64,000 bases of DNA from NCBI GenBank assembly GCA_948474755.1, contig CAOLHI010000058.1, positions 806,001 through 870,000 on the forward strand, given 5' to 3'. The position numbers were made by a program, and so were the translations under genes. Below the pieces are notes generated by a model. That model worked only from the letters and a program-made list of their open reading frames with translations. It did not search any database and was not told the DNA's origin. Each line of letters begins with the position of its first letter. Position 1 is the stretch's first letter. Shown here piece after piece: positions 33,771 to 44,515 of the stretch. The DNA is from Ctenosaura bakeri (Eukaryota > Chordata > Lepidosauria > Squamata > Iguanidae).

Positions 33771-34320
33771 GCACATGCTGATTAAAATATTCTTGTTTCG
33801 TTTCATAATTTTACATTATTTGAGATATATATGCTTCTAAATTATCTGTATTTACATCTGTGTTACTTTATTTTTGCTGCTGCCATTGCTGTGCACTTCT
33901 AGAGTAGCACTGAATAATATTTCACCCTGCAGTCTATCATCACTCACAGTCCATTAGAGTTAATTGAACAGCATTCAAGTAGATTGATGTGTTCTTTGCA
34001 GGGGGGATGGTTCCACTAACAGACAAGAGGTAATATTGTGACTTTCCTCTAATGGTAATTCTGGTTAAAAGAACAACAACTCTCATAAGGACCTCTAAAG
34101 TCAAAGAAAAATGGAGGTGTCCCATCCAGTTCCACCAGTGTTCTCCTTTGTAGTACTTAGCAGTCATTCTAGATCAGGCAAATCTTTCATCAGACATATC
34201 ACATGGGAGCCTATTTTCCTCAATACATCTCTAAAATGCTGTATGTATTGTATACTTTATAAAAAAAATCAAAATTCTGCACCAAAGTAAAATAAAATTT
34301 AAGCCATGAGAATTGTGAAC
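33771..34320. other. Intergenic, no recognisable feature
   Basis: AT-rich, with only short chance frames. Confidence 0.45.
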
Positions 34321-34322
34321 TA

Positions 34323-34530
34323 TGTTGGAGGGGACAGACGAAGCTTCTTGTAATGAGTCAGGTCCTGGTCTCATCCACCCTAATACTATGGACACTTGCC
34401 TTGACAGGAAGTCTCTAGCATTTCAGGAACTTTCTCCAACCACTCCTACCTGCAGATGTCACAGACTGAACCTGGAACCCTTCTTTCTACTTGTAAAGCA
34501 GATGTTCAACTGCTGAGCTAGTTCCTTCCC
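34323..34530 (-). mobile_element. tRNA-derived SINE of a second type, antisense
   Basis: Read on the minus strand it starts 'gaactagctcagcagttgaa' and 'catctgctttacaagtagaa', followed by 'gggttccaggttcagtc' (B-box). It ends 'caggacctgactcattacaa', 'gaagcttcgtctgtcccc'. This matches the squamate SINE whose head reads 'tggctcagtggtagagcatc', and it is nearly full length. Confidence 0.8.
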
Positions 34531-35410
34531 CATAAACTCAATTTTGCAAAATCTAATTTATGCAAATTTAAGAAATTTGCATTATGTAAATTTTAAATAA
34601 CAGACTCAGTTTCTGCTAGTCATGAACAGTCTCAGAACATTAGGTAAAACTTTGAAACTCTAGTTGCATATCACCTCTGGCTTTGAAAATATCATCAAGG
34701 TTTTCCTACACAATTTTGAAAGGCCAAGAAAAAGTCTGGAAACTTTTTCAAAAATGGAATTCTGGAAGCAGACTCATAGCCAAACTACTTCTTTCCTTGC
34801 ATAGAATTTGTGAAATCCCACTGACTTCTGTAAATATGATGTTTTTACCACAGGATGTTAAGAAACTGTCTCATAATAGTCTGGTTCAGACATTGACCTG
34901 AATCAATGGTGAACTAAAACTTGAGATGATGATGTGACCATGCATTCAATCCCTACTTTCAAATGTCTCAAAGCATTCTGAAGTAACTTAGACTTTTGCA
35001 TGTGAAGTGTGAAGGTCTAAATAGCGGGTTGAAATCATGTTTTATTCAATGCATGTAAGTTTTTGACACTGCTAGTTTTGTGGGGACATCTGAGCTTAGG
35101 ACCTATTCATATATCCACCTCCCCACCACCACTTTAGCTATCAATCCATTCAGACAAAGGCCTAAGCAGACCTATTTTTGTCAGACTACTGCTCAGTTTT
35201 TCCAAATATTGTTTATTCTGACAGTTCAGAGTTCTTCAAGGTCCCTGGCTGAGGCCTTTCTGTGATACTCGATCTTATTTTCACTGAAGATGTCAGGGAT
35301 TTAAGTTGGATTCTTCTGCATACCAAATATGTTATCTGCTACTGAACTACAGCTTTTGGTGGAACCACTTTGAAAACAGTTTCCACTCTTGTTTCACTTA
35401 TACCAATGAA
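34531..35410. other. Intergenic, no recognisable feature
   Basis: AT-rich unique-looking sequence. Confidence 0.45.
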
Positions 35411-35788
35411 GGCCCTTTCTGCATGTGGGAAAGGAAGCACGCAAAAACGGGACTCATTGGACTTCTTCAGCGTCTGGGCAAGTCTGTCGGGATGAGGAGC
35501 AGTGCGAGCTCATCACTCCGCACTGCTTCAGCATCCAGAATGGCAGCTTCTGGTTGGTGGAGGCTCTCCACCAACCAGAGAAGCTCGCCAGCCTAAAGCC
35601 CACCCCTGGCAGATCTGCAGGCATGCACTAGTGTGCACCTGCAAATCTGCACTGGAGGTTTTTAAAAAGCAGAGCAGACTGAGGTGCGGAACTATGAAAA
35701 GTAGTCCACCCCAGTCCACTCCACGGTGCAGAAGACCTTTGTTGGAGGTCGCTCTGCACCATTTTAATAGGCCGGTGCAGAAAGGGCC
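35411..35788 (-). mobile_element. Harbinger-like MITE, GC-rich family H, copy 1
   Basis: The termini are GGCCCTTTCTGCA and TGCAGAAAGGGCC, a perfect 13-bp inverted pair. The interior ('atggcagcttctggttggtg', 'aggtgcggaactatgaaaag', 'tggaggtcgctctgcacc') is the reverse complement of the copy at 49010-49476, so this copy is inverted. The flanks 'gaa' and 'ata' are a degraded three-base duplication. Several frames (96, 68, 96 codons) run through it only because it is CpG- and GC-rich. None encodes a recognisable protein. Confidence 0.85.
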
Positions 35789-36419
35789 ATAGTTATTGCT
35801 ACAACTTCAAAAGTAACCTTTTTTCCTGTTACTCAATGAGTAAAACAATTACTTTAGTTACCTTAAAAGAACTGACTGTAACAACTTGTATTCCTATGGT
35901 ACAAAACACATTCTACTCCCATCTACTTTCTTGCTTCCTCAGATCTTACAAGAGATTATAAGAGCAGAGAATAAAGGACAGGATGAGACGATTCTTGAAC
36001 CATGAAATATTCTTCCTCTACCATTTAGTGAACCCATAGCCCTATAACTATAAGAACTACTTTAAAAGTTACATGGCAAAAGAAGTAATATAATTATATC
36101 TTTATTACATGTAAAAGAAAATAACTATAGGTAATTTATTAATTCCAAACTCTGTCTGTGAGTGGCTAGTTGGTCAATCAGCTAGTCTGTCTGTCATGCC
36201 CTCCCATCCAAAAGATGATTGTAGTGTCAGAAGCATAGTTGCTCCTAGATGCCATTTATCCACTGCTGTTTGACTTATACAGAAACAAACAGTGACTGCT
36301 ATAATCTTCCTGTTGGTTGTTATTTATGTGTAAATATTTCTCTTTATTTTTGTTTTTACGAGCAAAACTAATCCCTTCATCAAATAAATGATGTGGTAAA
36401 GGTAATATTTTGGCTATAG
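35789..36419. other. Intergenic, no recognisable feature
   Basis: AT-rich, nothing identified. Confidence 0.45.
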
Positions 36420-36740
36420 GCATTTGAATTTTTCTGTGTCCTTAGCCATATCTGACAGCAATTCGGGGGTATCAGTATTTATGTTGGTCTCCTGCCATCC
36501 CTAGGATTCACTTGGCTTCTAATGATTTCTTTAATTACTTTGCTGACATGGTTTAATGATCTTTATCTAGTAATGCCTTCCCACTTTGAAATTATCGGTC
36601 TTTTGTGACTGAGTTTGGTTCTTCAGTATTCTGCTCCCTGCATTTTATTAGCACGTAACTCTTTTTGACTTCAAAGCTGTGTAATTAAATGATTGTTGCA
36701 TTACATTAAACTGCCGTGAGGTAAGACGATGGAGCTCTCA
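36420..36740. other. Candidate conserved non-coding element (unproven)
   Basis: Non-repetitive, with several homeodomain-like cores ('tctttaattactttgctgac', 'gctgtgtaattaaatgattg') and retained CpGs ('agcacgtaac', 'ctgccgtgag', 'gacgatgg'). No frame or repeat explains it. Confidence 0.22.
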
Positions 36741-37079
36741 GAGTATTGCTCAGTGAATGACGGGAAGGGAGGTGGTCTCCCCACAACCTAACTTCCTTGA
36801 GAGAGAAGTTGTTTCAACAAATGCAAAAATTAAAATATGTAGAATTCAGCTTTCCAAAAAAATGGATGCAACTTCAGAGCATGAATCCATGTATGTTGAT
36901 ACCAAAACCAGACAATGTGACCAAATATGTAGATCAAAGGTATTGAGAATATTAGCTGAAGAATGGGAATCTGTTTGCAAAATGGTATTTCTCTTAAGGA
37001 AAAAAGTACTATTCTAAGGCCAACTAGCCTATAGTGAAGAATATTATTATCTTTCAAAAATTACTGCATGGAAGAAGGA

Positions 37080-37300
37080 CAGGAAGTGCTATCAAATGCT
37101 ATTACAGTACCGCATAGAGCCAGCTGATGGGATTGAAGCACTAAGGAGGTGCTTAATGGATTTTTTTTCTAGAAATAGTATAAGCAACACTTGGGGACAG
37201 GATAGCAGCGGGATAGTGACAGCATTATGTGGTAGCATGACTCCTGAACCAGAAGCAACCCGTTGCTGATGTGCTATAGTGACCTTTTGCAGAAATGGCC
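37080..37300 (+). mobile_element. Harbinger-like MITE, family E, right part
   Basis: 'gggacaggatagcagcggga', 'gcattatgtggtagcatgac' and the end 'ttttgcagaaatggcc' parallel the right part of 53636-54041. The left end is unclear; a GGCC after TAA at 37015-37021 is a possible start. Confidence 0.5.
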
Positions 37301-37637
37301 TCTGTTTTACTGGAGGAATAAAAAAGCAAACAAAAAACCTGAACCATTTTGCTAAATTAGTTTTAAAATATCAGATCCTCCTTTCAGCCTATCAAGTCTA
37401 CCAGACCAGTTCTGGTTATTTGGGATCTGCTTTCCACTAGTATTTATAGATTTGGGGTGCAGGAAAATTTAAGGCATCTGGACATGAAATGTTTCAGATG
37501 ATTTCAGTAATAATCTAATACTATGGAGCTTTAGGAGTAGGGGGAAAGATGTTGCTCTTTTAAAACTCAGGGCAGGTCTACCTTCCCTAATTCAGATCAG
37601 CAACTTGTACAACAAAGTTTGCATCTCTAGCTTTAAA
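37301..37637. other. Intergenic, no recognisable feature
   Basis: Nothing identified. Confidence 0.4.
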
Positions 37638-37770
37638 TTGGGGTGGACAACTTTTGATCTCCAAATGTTGCAGAACCACAGTCCCCACACTCAGACGATT
37701 ATCAGTGCTGGCTAGGGTTACTGCGAATTAGACTATATTCGCAGCATCTGAAGGACCACATCTTCTCCAT
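37638..37770. repeat. Palindromic interspersed repeat, family G
   Basis: 'ttggggtggacaacttttga', 'tgttgcagaaccacagtccc' and 'cagcatctgaaggaccacat' match the arms of the squamate palindromic hAT-type MITE. Confidence 0.6.
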
Positions 37771-39525
37771 TTTTTCCTTAAATTTTGTTTTTCTTTCCAA
37801 AATAACTTCTTGATTGACCTTCCCTACAGCATAATGAAGTCTGATGGGGCAGTCATGGATTATTTTATGATGGACAACCCATGGCTATGATAGTTTCCCA
37901 TGCAACATGGGACCTTGCACCCCCAACTCTGCCTTCCTGCAGGGCAATTTGTGAATATCAATGACTGTCTTTAGAAAACCTAGCTCTTAGAGTGTACATA
38001 TGCTGTTAGAAGGGGCAACAATTTGCTTTTGCTTCCACTGATGTGTGCTAATAGAGGATCTCTAAAGTTTAGGTCCTGCAACAGTTGGGAGCAGAAGAGC
38101 AAAGAGGTAAGTAAGCCTGGAAGAAAAGAGGGGAGGGGGAGAGAAAAAATGAGCAAAGCAGAAGGAGAGAAAGAGAAAAACAAAAACAAAAAAAACAAAA
38201 ATATAGAAAGATGGGAAACAGAAGAGGAGTACTGAGTACTAGGTGATGGGAGTACAAGGTAGTGTAGCCCTTGGAAAGCTTCTGATGAAGAAAGAGGTCC
38301 AATGGCTGAAAAGATTCCCTGTCTCATCTTTATAGGATTACCAGTTGAAAAATAAAACAGGACAGGAATTTCAGCAGGTGTTGTTCATCAGGCAAGCCTC
38401 CTAATTTCACCTGTAAATTCTTTCTGCACAACCATTAAATGTCCAGGAGCCATTTTCTGTTTTTCACCTAGCAAAAGTATACACAAAGGATGAAGCAGCT
38501 GCATTTCTAATCATCAACAGACTATATTTTTCAATAAAAAGCCCTGACTTCACTGTAGAATGTATTGATGTTTTCTCTCTGGTTAACTACCCCCATGGTG
38601 CAACTGAACTCCTTGCAGTGACAAACATGTGCTTAATTAAGTTAAACTGTATTTAGTTGTGGTGTGGAGAAAGCATATGATTTTATTTAAAACAAAATGA
38701 TGCCAAGAAATTTTTGAATATAAAACCAGAACTCTCCCATGTAGAAGTAGAAGAAAGGTGAGGCACAATTGAGCAGAGGATAGTGCCATAAAATCCATAC
38801 TTTGGTTGCCAGGCTTCTAATTAAATCATCCTTTATTACTCCGTTTGGGGGATTTATTTCTCTTCTTTAAACCATCAGCTTGCCTGTTACATGAGATTTA
38901 AGATAGAAATGTCCCCATCCTTCAATTGCCCTTCTTGAAAGAACGAATCACTTCTCTTTTTTATTAATGTGGAACCAAAATTTCACACCAAAAGAGCACT
39001 GTGCCTGTCATGTGTAGATTCTTTCCTTTAAAGCAAATCTTCAGCCATCAGTGACTTGTCATAGATGCCTAGAAAGCAAATACTGGACTATTGAGAAACT
39101 TTTTTAGGTACTTCCAAGTTGGGGAGGGGGACGTGATGGCCATGATCACTGAATCAGTCTTTCTCCTTTGCAGATCTGTTTCACTGGGAGGACTCACTGG
39201 TGAGAGTTTTCCAGCCCAAGTCTGTTACTTCACCTTGTTACATATCCTTCAACATCTTGAACTGGCAGGGGTAGTGCCAATTAATCTTCTGTTGACCTAC
39301 TTTTTCAGCTGTTTTTAAAATGTTCCAGTTTATCTTTCCTCCATTCACTTTCCTCTTTTGCCCTCAGATTACTTCAGTTGCTGCAAATCATGTTCAAAGT
39401 AGAATAGTAGCTGGTTTCACACGATACACAGTAACAACTCACTTTCAAAGAAACTGACACTTGCCCCTGAACTTTTTCCAAATAGTCATCTCCTCCAAAC
39501 CCTATCCAGATCTTCCTCATTCCCT
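37771..39525. other. Intergenic, mostly featureless
   Basis: A purine-rich strand (38110-38230, AGAAAGAG-type) produces a 115-codon low-complexity minus-strand frame rich in Ser, Leu and Phe, which is not a gene. 38530-38700 is unique and TAAT-rich ('gtgcttaattaagttaaact'), a weak candidate for a conserved element. Confidence 0.4.
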
Positions 39526-39526
39526 G

Positions 39527-39699
39527 ACCATTTCCACACCTTATCTGATCTCTTTGTCCTTCTGTTTTCATCTTGGCAGCACCGTGACAGGTGGGGGTGG
39601 GATGAAACAGGACTGTGATGATGTCTTGCAAAAGAATGATTCACAGACCATTGCCATCCTGTGCTCACAGCAGGACTGCAACACCATATGGAAATGGCC
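39527..39699 (+). mobile_element. Harbinger-like MITE, family E, short copy
   Basis: The left end is ACCATTTCCACACC and the right end ATATGGAAATGGCC. The interior 'aggactgtgatgatgtcttg' is almost the same as 'aggactgtgatgatgtcatg' in the copy at 53636-54041. It is an internally deleted copy with approximate ends. Confidence 0.6.
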
Positions 39700-40908
39700 T
39701 GTATCTGGGCCTATCCTTAACTCTATTCCTACCTAACCTTATCTGAACTTTTTACAGACAAGCTTCTAGATGATACCACATACCCCTCTGTTATCTGTGA
39801 TTCACCGGCTCTACCCAGGCTTGTCCAGTTTCTCACTTCACAGATGATGATGATGGAAACTGTAGGAGTGGTTGGGCCTAACTGGCCCTACTGGGGATTA
39901 TGAAGGGCCACACCAACTTCACTGCATCTCCCAAAACATAAATTATTTTTGTCCCCAAAATGCACCAATGGTCTTCTGGGGTTGAAGGGATAGTTTTACC
40001 ATAGTTTTGCCCCTCTGGGGTATTATAGACCCAAAAGAGACCCTTTTTACATTGGGAACTGAATGGATCTACATGGACATTGAGTGAGGGATAAAGACAT
40101 AGCAGAAATGATCCCATGCCCATTAGATGTTGTTTCAGGGTGTTTGGAACCAACTTTGGTGGCCCAGGGTACTTCTGTCCTGTGAGACACATTTTGCTCA
40201 CACTTGTTGTATATGATGATGATGATGATGCCAATAATACCTTGATATTCAATACTAACATGTTGAAGGGAAAAATGTGGGTCAGGATTTTCTCTGTAAC
40301 TTGTTCCCTCTGTTTAGGGCAGACTTATCAATGCAGGCTGGTGATTCAAATATCAGTGGGGCAGTGATTCTGCTCTGAATTCTAGTCCAGATTTTCAAAG
40401 TATTATCCAAAAAGCTGAACCTATCCTGGGGACAGAGCTTGGCACCTTGAGTTCCTCCTTTTAAATTCAGAGTACAACTTGAAATGAAGTCAATGTCCCA
40501 CTGACATCAGAGCCACTAAGCTCCATTGGGTTTTATTGTGACATAATTTTAATGGTTTCAGATACTCAGATCAGTACTTTATTTGTCATTATGTGATGAC
40601 ACAATGTACATCAATAGTTTTTAAGCTTCAGACTTAAAAATATAACTTTGAGCTTTGCAAATGTAAATTTATAGATGGACTCTGTTCTACTTTCTCCTCA
40701 ATTCAAATTTATAGAATCTAAAATCCTTTGCTAAAAGCTGGTGATTAAATGTGCACATTTTTAAGTTCTTTAACAAGCAATATTCTCACCCATCTGTACC
40801 AGCCAAATTCAACAGGTGTGACAATTTCTACCATGAAGACTACTATGCACCTATCTGCCATGTAGGAATTAAATATGTGGAACCTTTTAGAAGAAGAGGT
40901 GGCTACTC
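39700..40908. other. Intergenic; (GAT)n at 40214-40232
   Basis: A 127-codon minus-strand frame (39878-40261) has no recognisable domain. A short GAT trinucleotide run is present. Otherwise nothing was identified. Confidence 0.45.
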
Positions 40909-40911
40909 TAA

Positions 40912-41432
40912 GGCCCTTTCCGCATCAGGCAATTAGAATGGGGCAGTGCGTCCTCTCATGGAGGTCATCTGCACCTTGGAGCGGACTAGGAGCAGACTAC
41001 TTACCAGAGATCTGCACCTCAGTCCACCTCAAAACGACCCCAAGTGGTCCTCCAGCATGTTTTCTAAAGACCGCAAAAAACAGGTCTTTATTTTCCTGGA
41101 ACGCACCATTGCATTCCTGCTCCCTTGTGCAGATTCGCAGGCTCGCACCAATGCAACCCTGCGATCTGCGGAGGGCAGGCTTTAGGTGTGGCGAGCTTCA
41201 GCGGTTGGTCAGGACCCACAACCAGCCAGAAGCTGCCATTTTGAAAGCTGGAAGCCAACATTTTGGAAGCTGGAGCAGTGTGGATCTACAGACCTCGCAC
41301 TGCTCTGATTCACCCTGGACCAAGGAGAGGCCCTGCAGAAGGGCTTCAGGCACAGTCTGCATTGCTTTGGACCCCAGAAGAAGCGGTAGGTATTGGCATG
41401 GAGCGATTCCCTCACCTCGTGTGGAAAGGGCC
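40912..41432 (+). mobile_element. Harbinger-like MITE, GC-rich family H, copy 2
   Basis: It begins GGCCCTTTCCGCA and ends TGTGGAAAGGGCC, with a perfect three-base duplication TAA (40909-40911 and 41433-41435). TAA is typical of PIF/Harbinger. The order of interior blocks ('agtgcg...ggaggtc', 'gcacctcagtcca', 'gcagattcgcaggct', 'gccagaagctgccatttt') is that of the copy at 49010. A 186-codon frame covers almost the whole element, the longest in the window. It has no recognisable domain and is not shared in frame by the other copies, so I do not call it a gene. Confidence 0.9.
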
Positions 41433-43085
41433 TAATTTGGAACTAGCATGGTTGAATATAAAGAGGATTCAGATCCAAACTCAACAGCTGAATGTTCAAG
41501 GACAGCTGCCTGCATGGATGAATATGTCAGTTTCACTTTCTTCCACATTTGAGGGTGGTTTTTTTTTTTTTTAATTAAATATTTTCCATCCAATGCATAA
41601 AGAAAATTTTGGCTGAGATCCTATTTACTTCCTAGAGAGCAGAATAGCCCATTGGTGTTCTTAGGCTGTATCATTTGGCATATTTCTCCTATCAGAGGTG
41701 GGTTCTATCTATAAGTGCCTATTTTGCTTCTGCTTCGTTCTGTGGGGTCCTTGGAGGCAAAGCACTCATGATCTATTGTGGGTTAAGATCAATGGCAAAA
41801 TAGAAACAGAATTATTTTATGCCATAAACCAATGACTAGTAACATTCAGATGGGGTTAAAAATAACACATTTTGAGGAATATAGAAGTAGGTAAACAAGT
41901 TTCAAAAATCACAGTTATAATGGCAATTAATGGGGGATAATTCATTGGGGCCTTGGATCTATGTAAATACTTGTTCTTGAAGTCACTTTCCCAGCTCTAC
42001 TCCCAAGTTATCCAAGGATAAAATAAATATTGTGTATAGAACTGTCTGATAAGGATGGCATGATTTTCAGGAGCATTCTGATTAATTTTATAAGCAGGAA
42101 ATGAAAAAACTTAACTTTCTGCTTATCCATCCTTTCAACACATATACTCAGTACGCAAGAACCTTTAATATTAGTTTCAGCACAGTATCTGCCCAAATAA
42201 AACTTAATTTTACAGCATAAATCCATCAGTTTCTAAGGAAGAGGAGCAGATTGTTGTGCAAGTGAGAGATTAGGTTAAAAAAAGACAGACCATTTCCCCC
42301 CCACAACCAAATTTCAAAATCCAAATCTTAAGCTATTCACTCTGGTTTGTCCCTCCTAGCCTCACTAAATCAGAGCAAATGAGTTTTATGAACAATTCAC
42401 CAGATGGGGAAAAATGTTAACATCCCACAAAATGGTGATCAGATTTATTTGAAAAGCAAGCTGTAACCATATGCATATCAGAAGAAGCAAAATGGATTTT
42501 CAGATCTGCAGTGACTGCTGTCAGGCTTGTAGCTGTATGAATTTAATGCTGGATTGCCATTCCTACAGTAGGTTTGCTGTATGCCACTTACCTCTTTGCC
42601 AGCTAGTATGATTAATATTGATTCAGTTTTACAAGCAATTAAATTGGAAAACATAAACAATCTTTTTATTGGCTTTTTGCTAGACAGATATAAGCATCTG
42701 GATTTCCCTCTCTCTCTACGATGTATTAATATCACAGCATCCAGAAGCTTCATGGTCATAAGGAGGCTGGCTATAACATATATAAATATATCATCCCAAA
42801 GCCCTTTATATCCCTGGGACTTATTCATTCATCCAAAGCTTTAGGTCATGGCAATTTATGACTATCTCATTGCATTGACTGAAAGTATCAGCTGATATAA
42901 AATTGAGAAGAAGAAAAAACCTTTTTTTTAAAAAAAAAAAAAAGGAGATGTCTTTTCTGTTAACCAGTTGAGTGTGTGTTCAGGCATCTTTGCATTTTCA
43001 CTAGCTCAAGTTGCCTTCACTTTGTTCTGATGAGCTAAAGTGATTTGGGATTGTAAAAATGTGGGTGGGTGTTTTTATTAATATC
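41433..43085. other. Intergenic, no recognisable feature
   Basis: A T/A homopolymer at 41560-41575 and an A-rich tract at 42920-42946. No gene or repeat was recognised. Confidence 0.45.
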
Positions 43086-43089
43086 TGTG

Positions 43090-43345
43090 ATGTCCTTCTG
43101 CTCTCACAAAAATACTTAAGGCAGCTTTCATAAAATGCCAGTTTAAAACACAATGAAAACAAACTAAAACATTATTAAAACCAATAAAAGACCAGCAAGA
43201 GAGCAAAAGGTAACAGAAAGCATTCATAGTTTCAGAGAAAAATAATACCTCTTCTAGCCAGTCTCCTCAAACGACTTTCAGAATTTAAACAAAACAAAAC
43301 AGAACACCACAGTCCATCCTTCCAAGTCATTTCAGCTGGAGAAAA
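43090..43345 (-). mobile_element. LINE 3' UTR-like remnant, antisense (weak)
   Basis: 'aaggcagctttcataaaatg' followed by A-rich 'aaacacaatgaaaacaaact' resembles the antisense L2/CR1 3' UTR. No diagnostic tail is preserved. Confidence 0.3.
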
Positions 43346-43349
43346 GAAA

Positions 43350-44430
43350 AATACAGTACTAAGGTAGGTGATCCCTGCTTGTTAGGATCAGACTAAATAA
43401 TGGTTAATCCCTTCTCCAGACTACTTTTCCAAGGATAGAATGTATGCATTTCCCCCTTGCCTTTCCAGCATGGTACATATGTGTACAGCTATATACATGC
43501 CCCTAGCACAGTTCAACGTGTGTGGGTGAAGAATTCATTATTGCTTAAAGGTAGTCATTCAAGCACATCAGTTTGGCCTGTATTGTGAAATATGTATGCA
43601 TAAATAGCATTCAAATATTCCATCCCAGTATAAAGAGTTGGGGCCAAGACAGTGGGCAGGGAGGAGTTGTGTACATATTAAGGCCACCTTCACCCATTGC
43701 ACTGAATGGAAGGAGATGCCTTGTCAGATTAGGCTTGGTCTAGAAATCTAAGCTGAAAAAAAGTAGGTTCCTCAGCTTTTGTAAGGTGGGAGAAAAGTCA
43801 GTGGTCAGCTAACCATGACAATCTTGCATACTTGGGTGGGCAAGAGTAGGCACCCACCCACTCAGCCTCACTGGGTTGCACCAATGTGCCCAATGTGTTC
43901 ATCTCTGGTTTTGCTATTGCTCATTTTTTTTGCTCATTTTTAAAAGGCTTGGGGGTATGTGGGGAACCTGGGGGGTTGAGCAGATTTAGGGGTTAAAAAA
44001 AACATTCCTTTGTAAAACGTGGGATGTGGCACTTTGGGGGCTGCACTTTGGGGCCTAGAGGTGTGTAACCCACACTGTGCCACCCCTGTTATATATATTA
44101 TTGACCCTTTGGTGAAGATTCAGGACCCTTGTGCACTTAGTTTCACTTGGGTATGGCAGAGTGTCCGATGGAAGGTATCCAATATACAACCCAAACAATA
44201 TGAGTGCATAATTTCCTTGTGATGGAAGTCTAGAACCGTCCGTCTTGTTTTCCCTGTTGATGTGAAATCTGAAGTCACAAAGTCTTGGATGGGGCCCATT
44301 GATTCCAGCCCCCCTCTGTTTGGTCATCAGTTTGACTTTCAGTTGACAGCTGCTGCGTATTGGAATCATCATTCATGCAGAACTAGATGCACGATATTCA
44401 GAGTCTGCAAATCATAAGCATTCACAGTGT
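43350..44430. other. Intergenic, no confident feature
   Basis: 43900-44390 has moderately GC-rich blocks and a 105-codon minus-strand frame, probably an unclassified old repeat. Confidence 0.4.
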
Positions 44431-44435
44431 GCATA

Positions 44436-44515
44436 TGTTACTAGTATCCAAATGTTGAATTCAAGCTCTCATCAACCCTAGCCAGCACAACCAATGGTGA
44501 AGTTTGTCACCTCTG
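44436..44515. repeat. Family G palindromic repeat fragment
   Basis: 'ccaaatgttgaattcaagct' and 'catcaaccctagccagcaca' match one arm of the squamate palindromic hAT-type MITE. Confidence 0.5.

Noticed and set aside
37980..38327. 115-codon minus-strand frame rich in Ser, Leu and Phe
   Set aside because: It is the complement of a purine-rich low-complexity tract. The apparent hydrophobic segment is a composition artefact, not a membrane protein.
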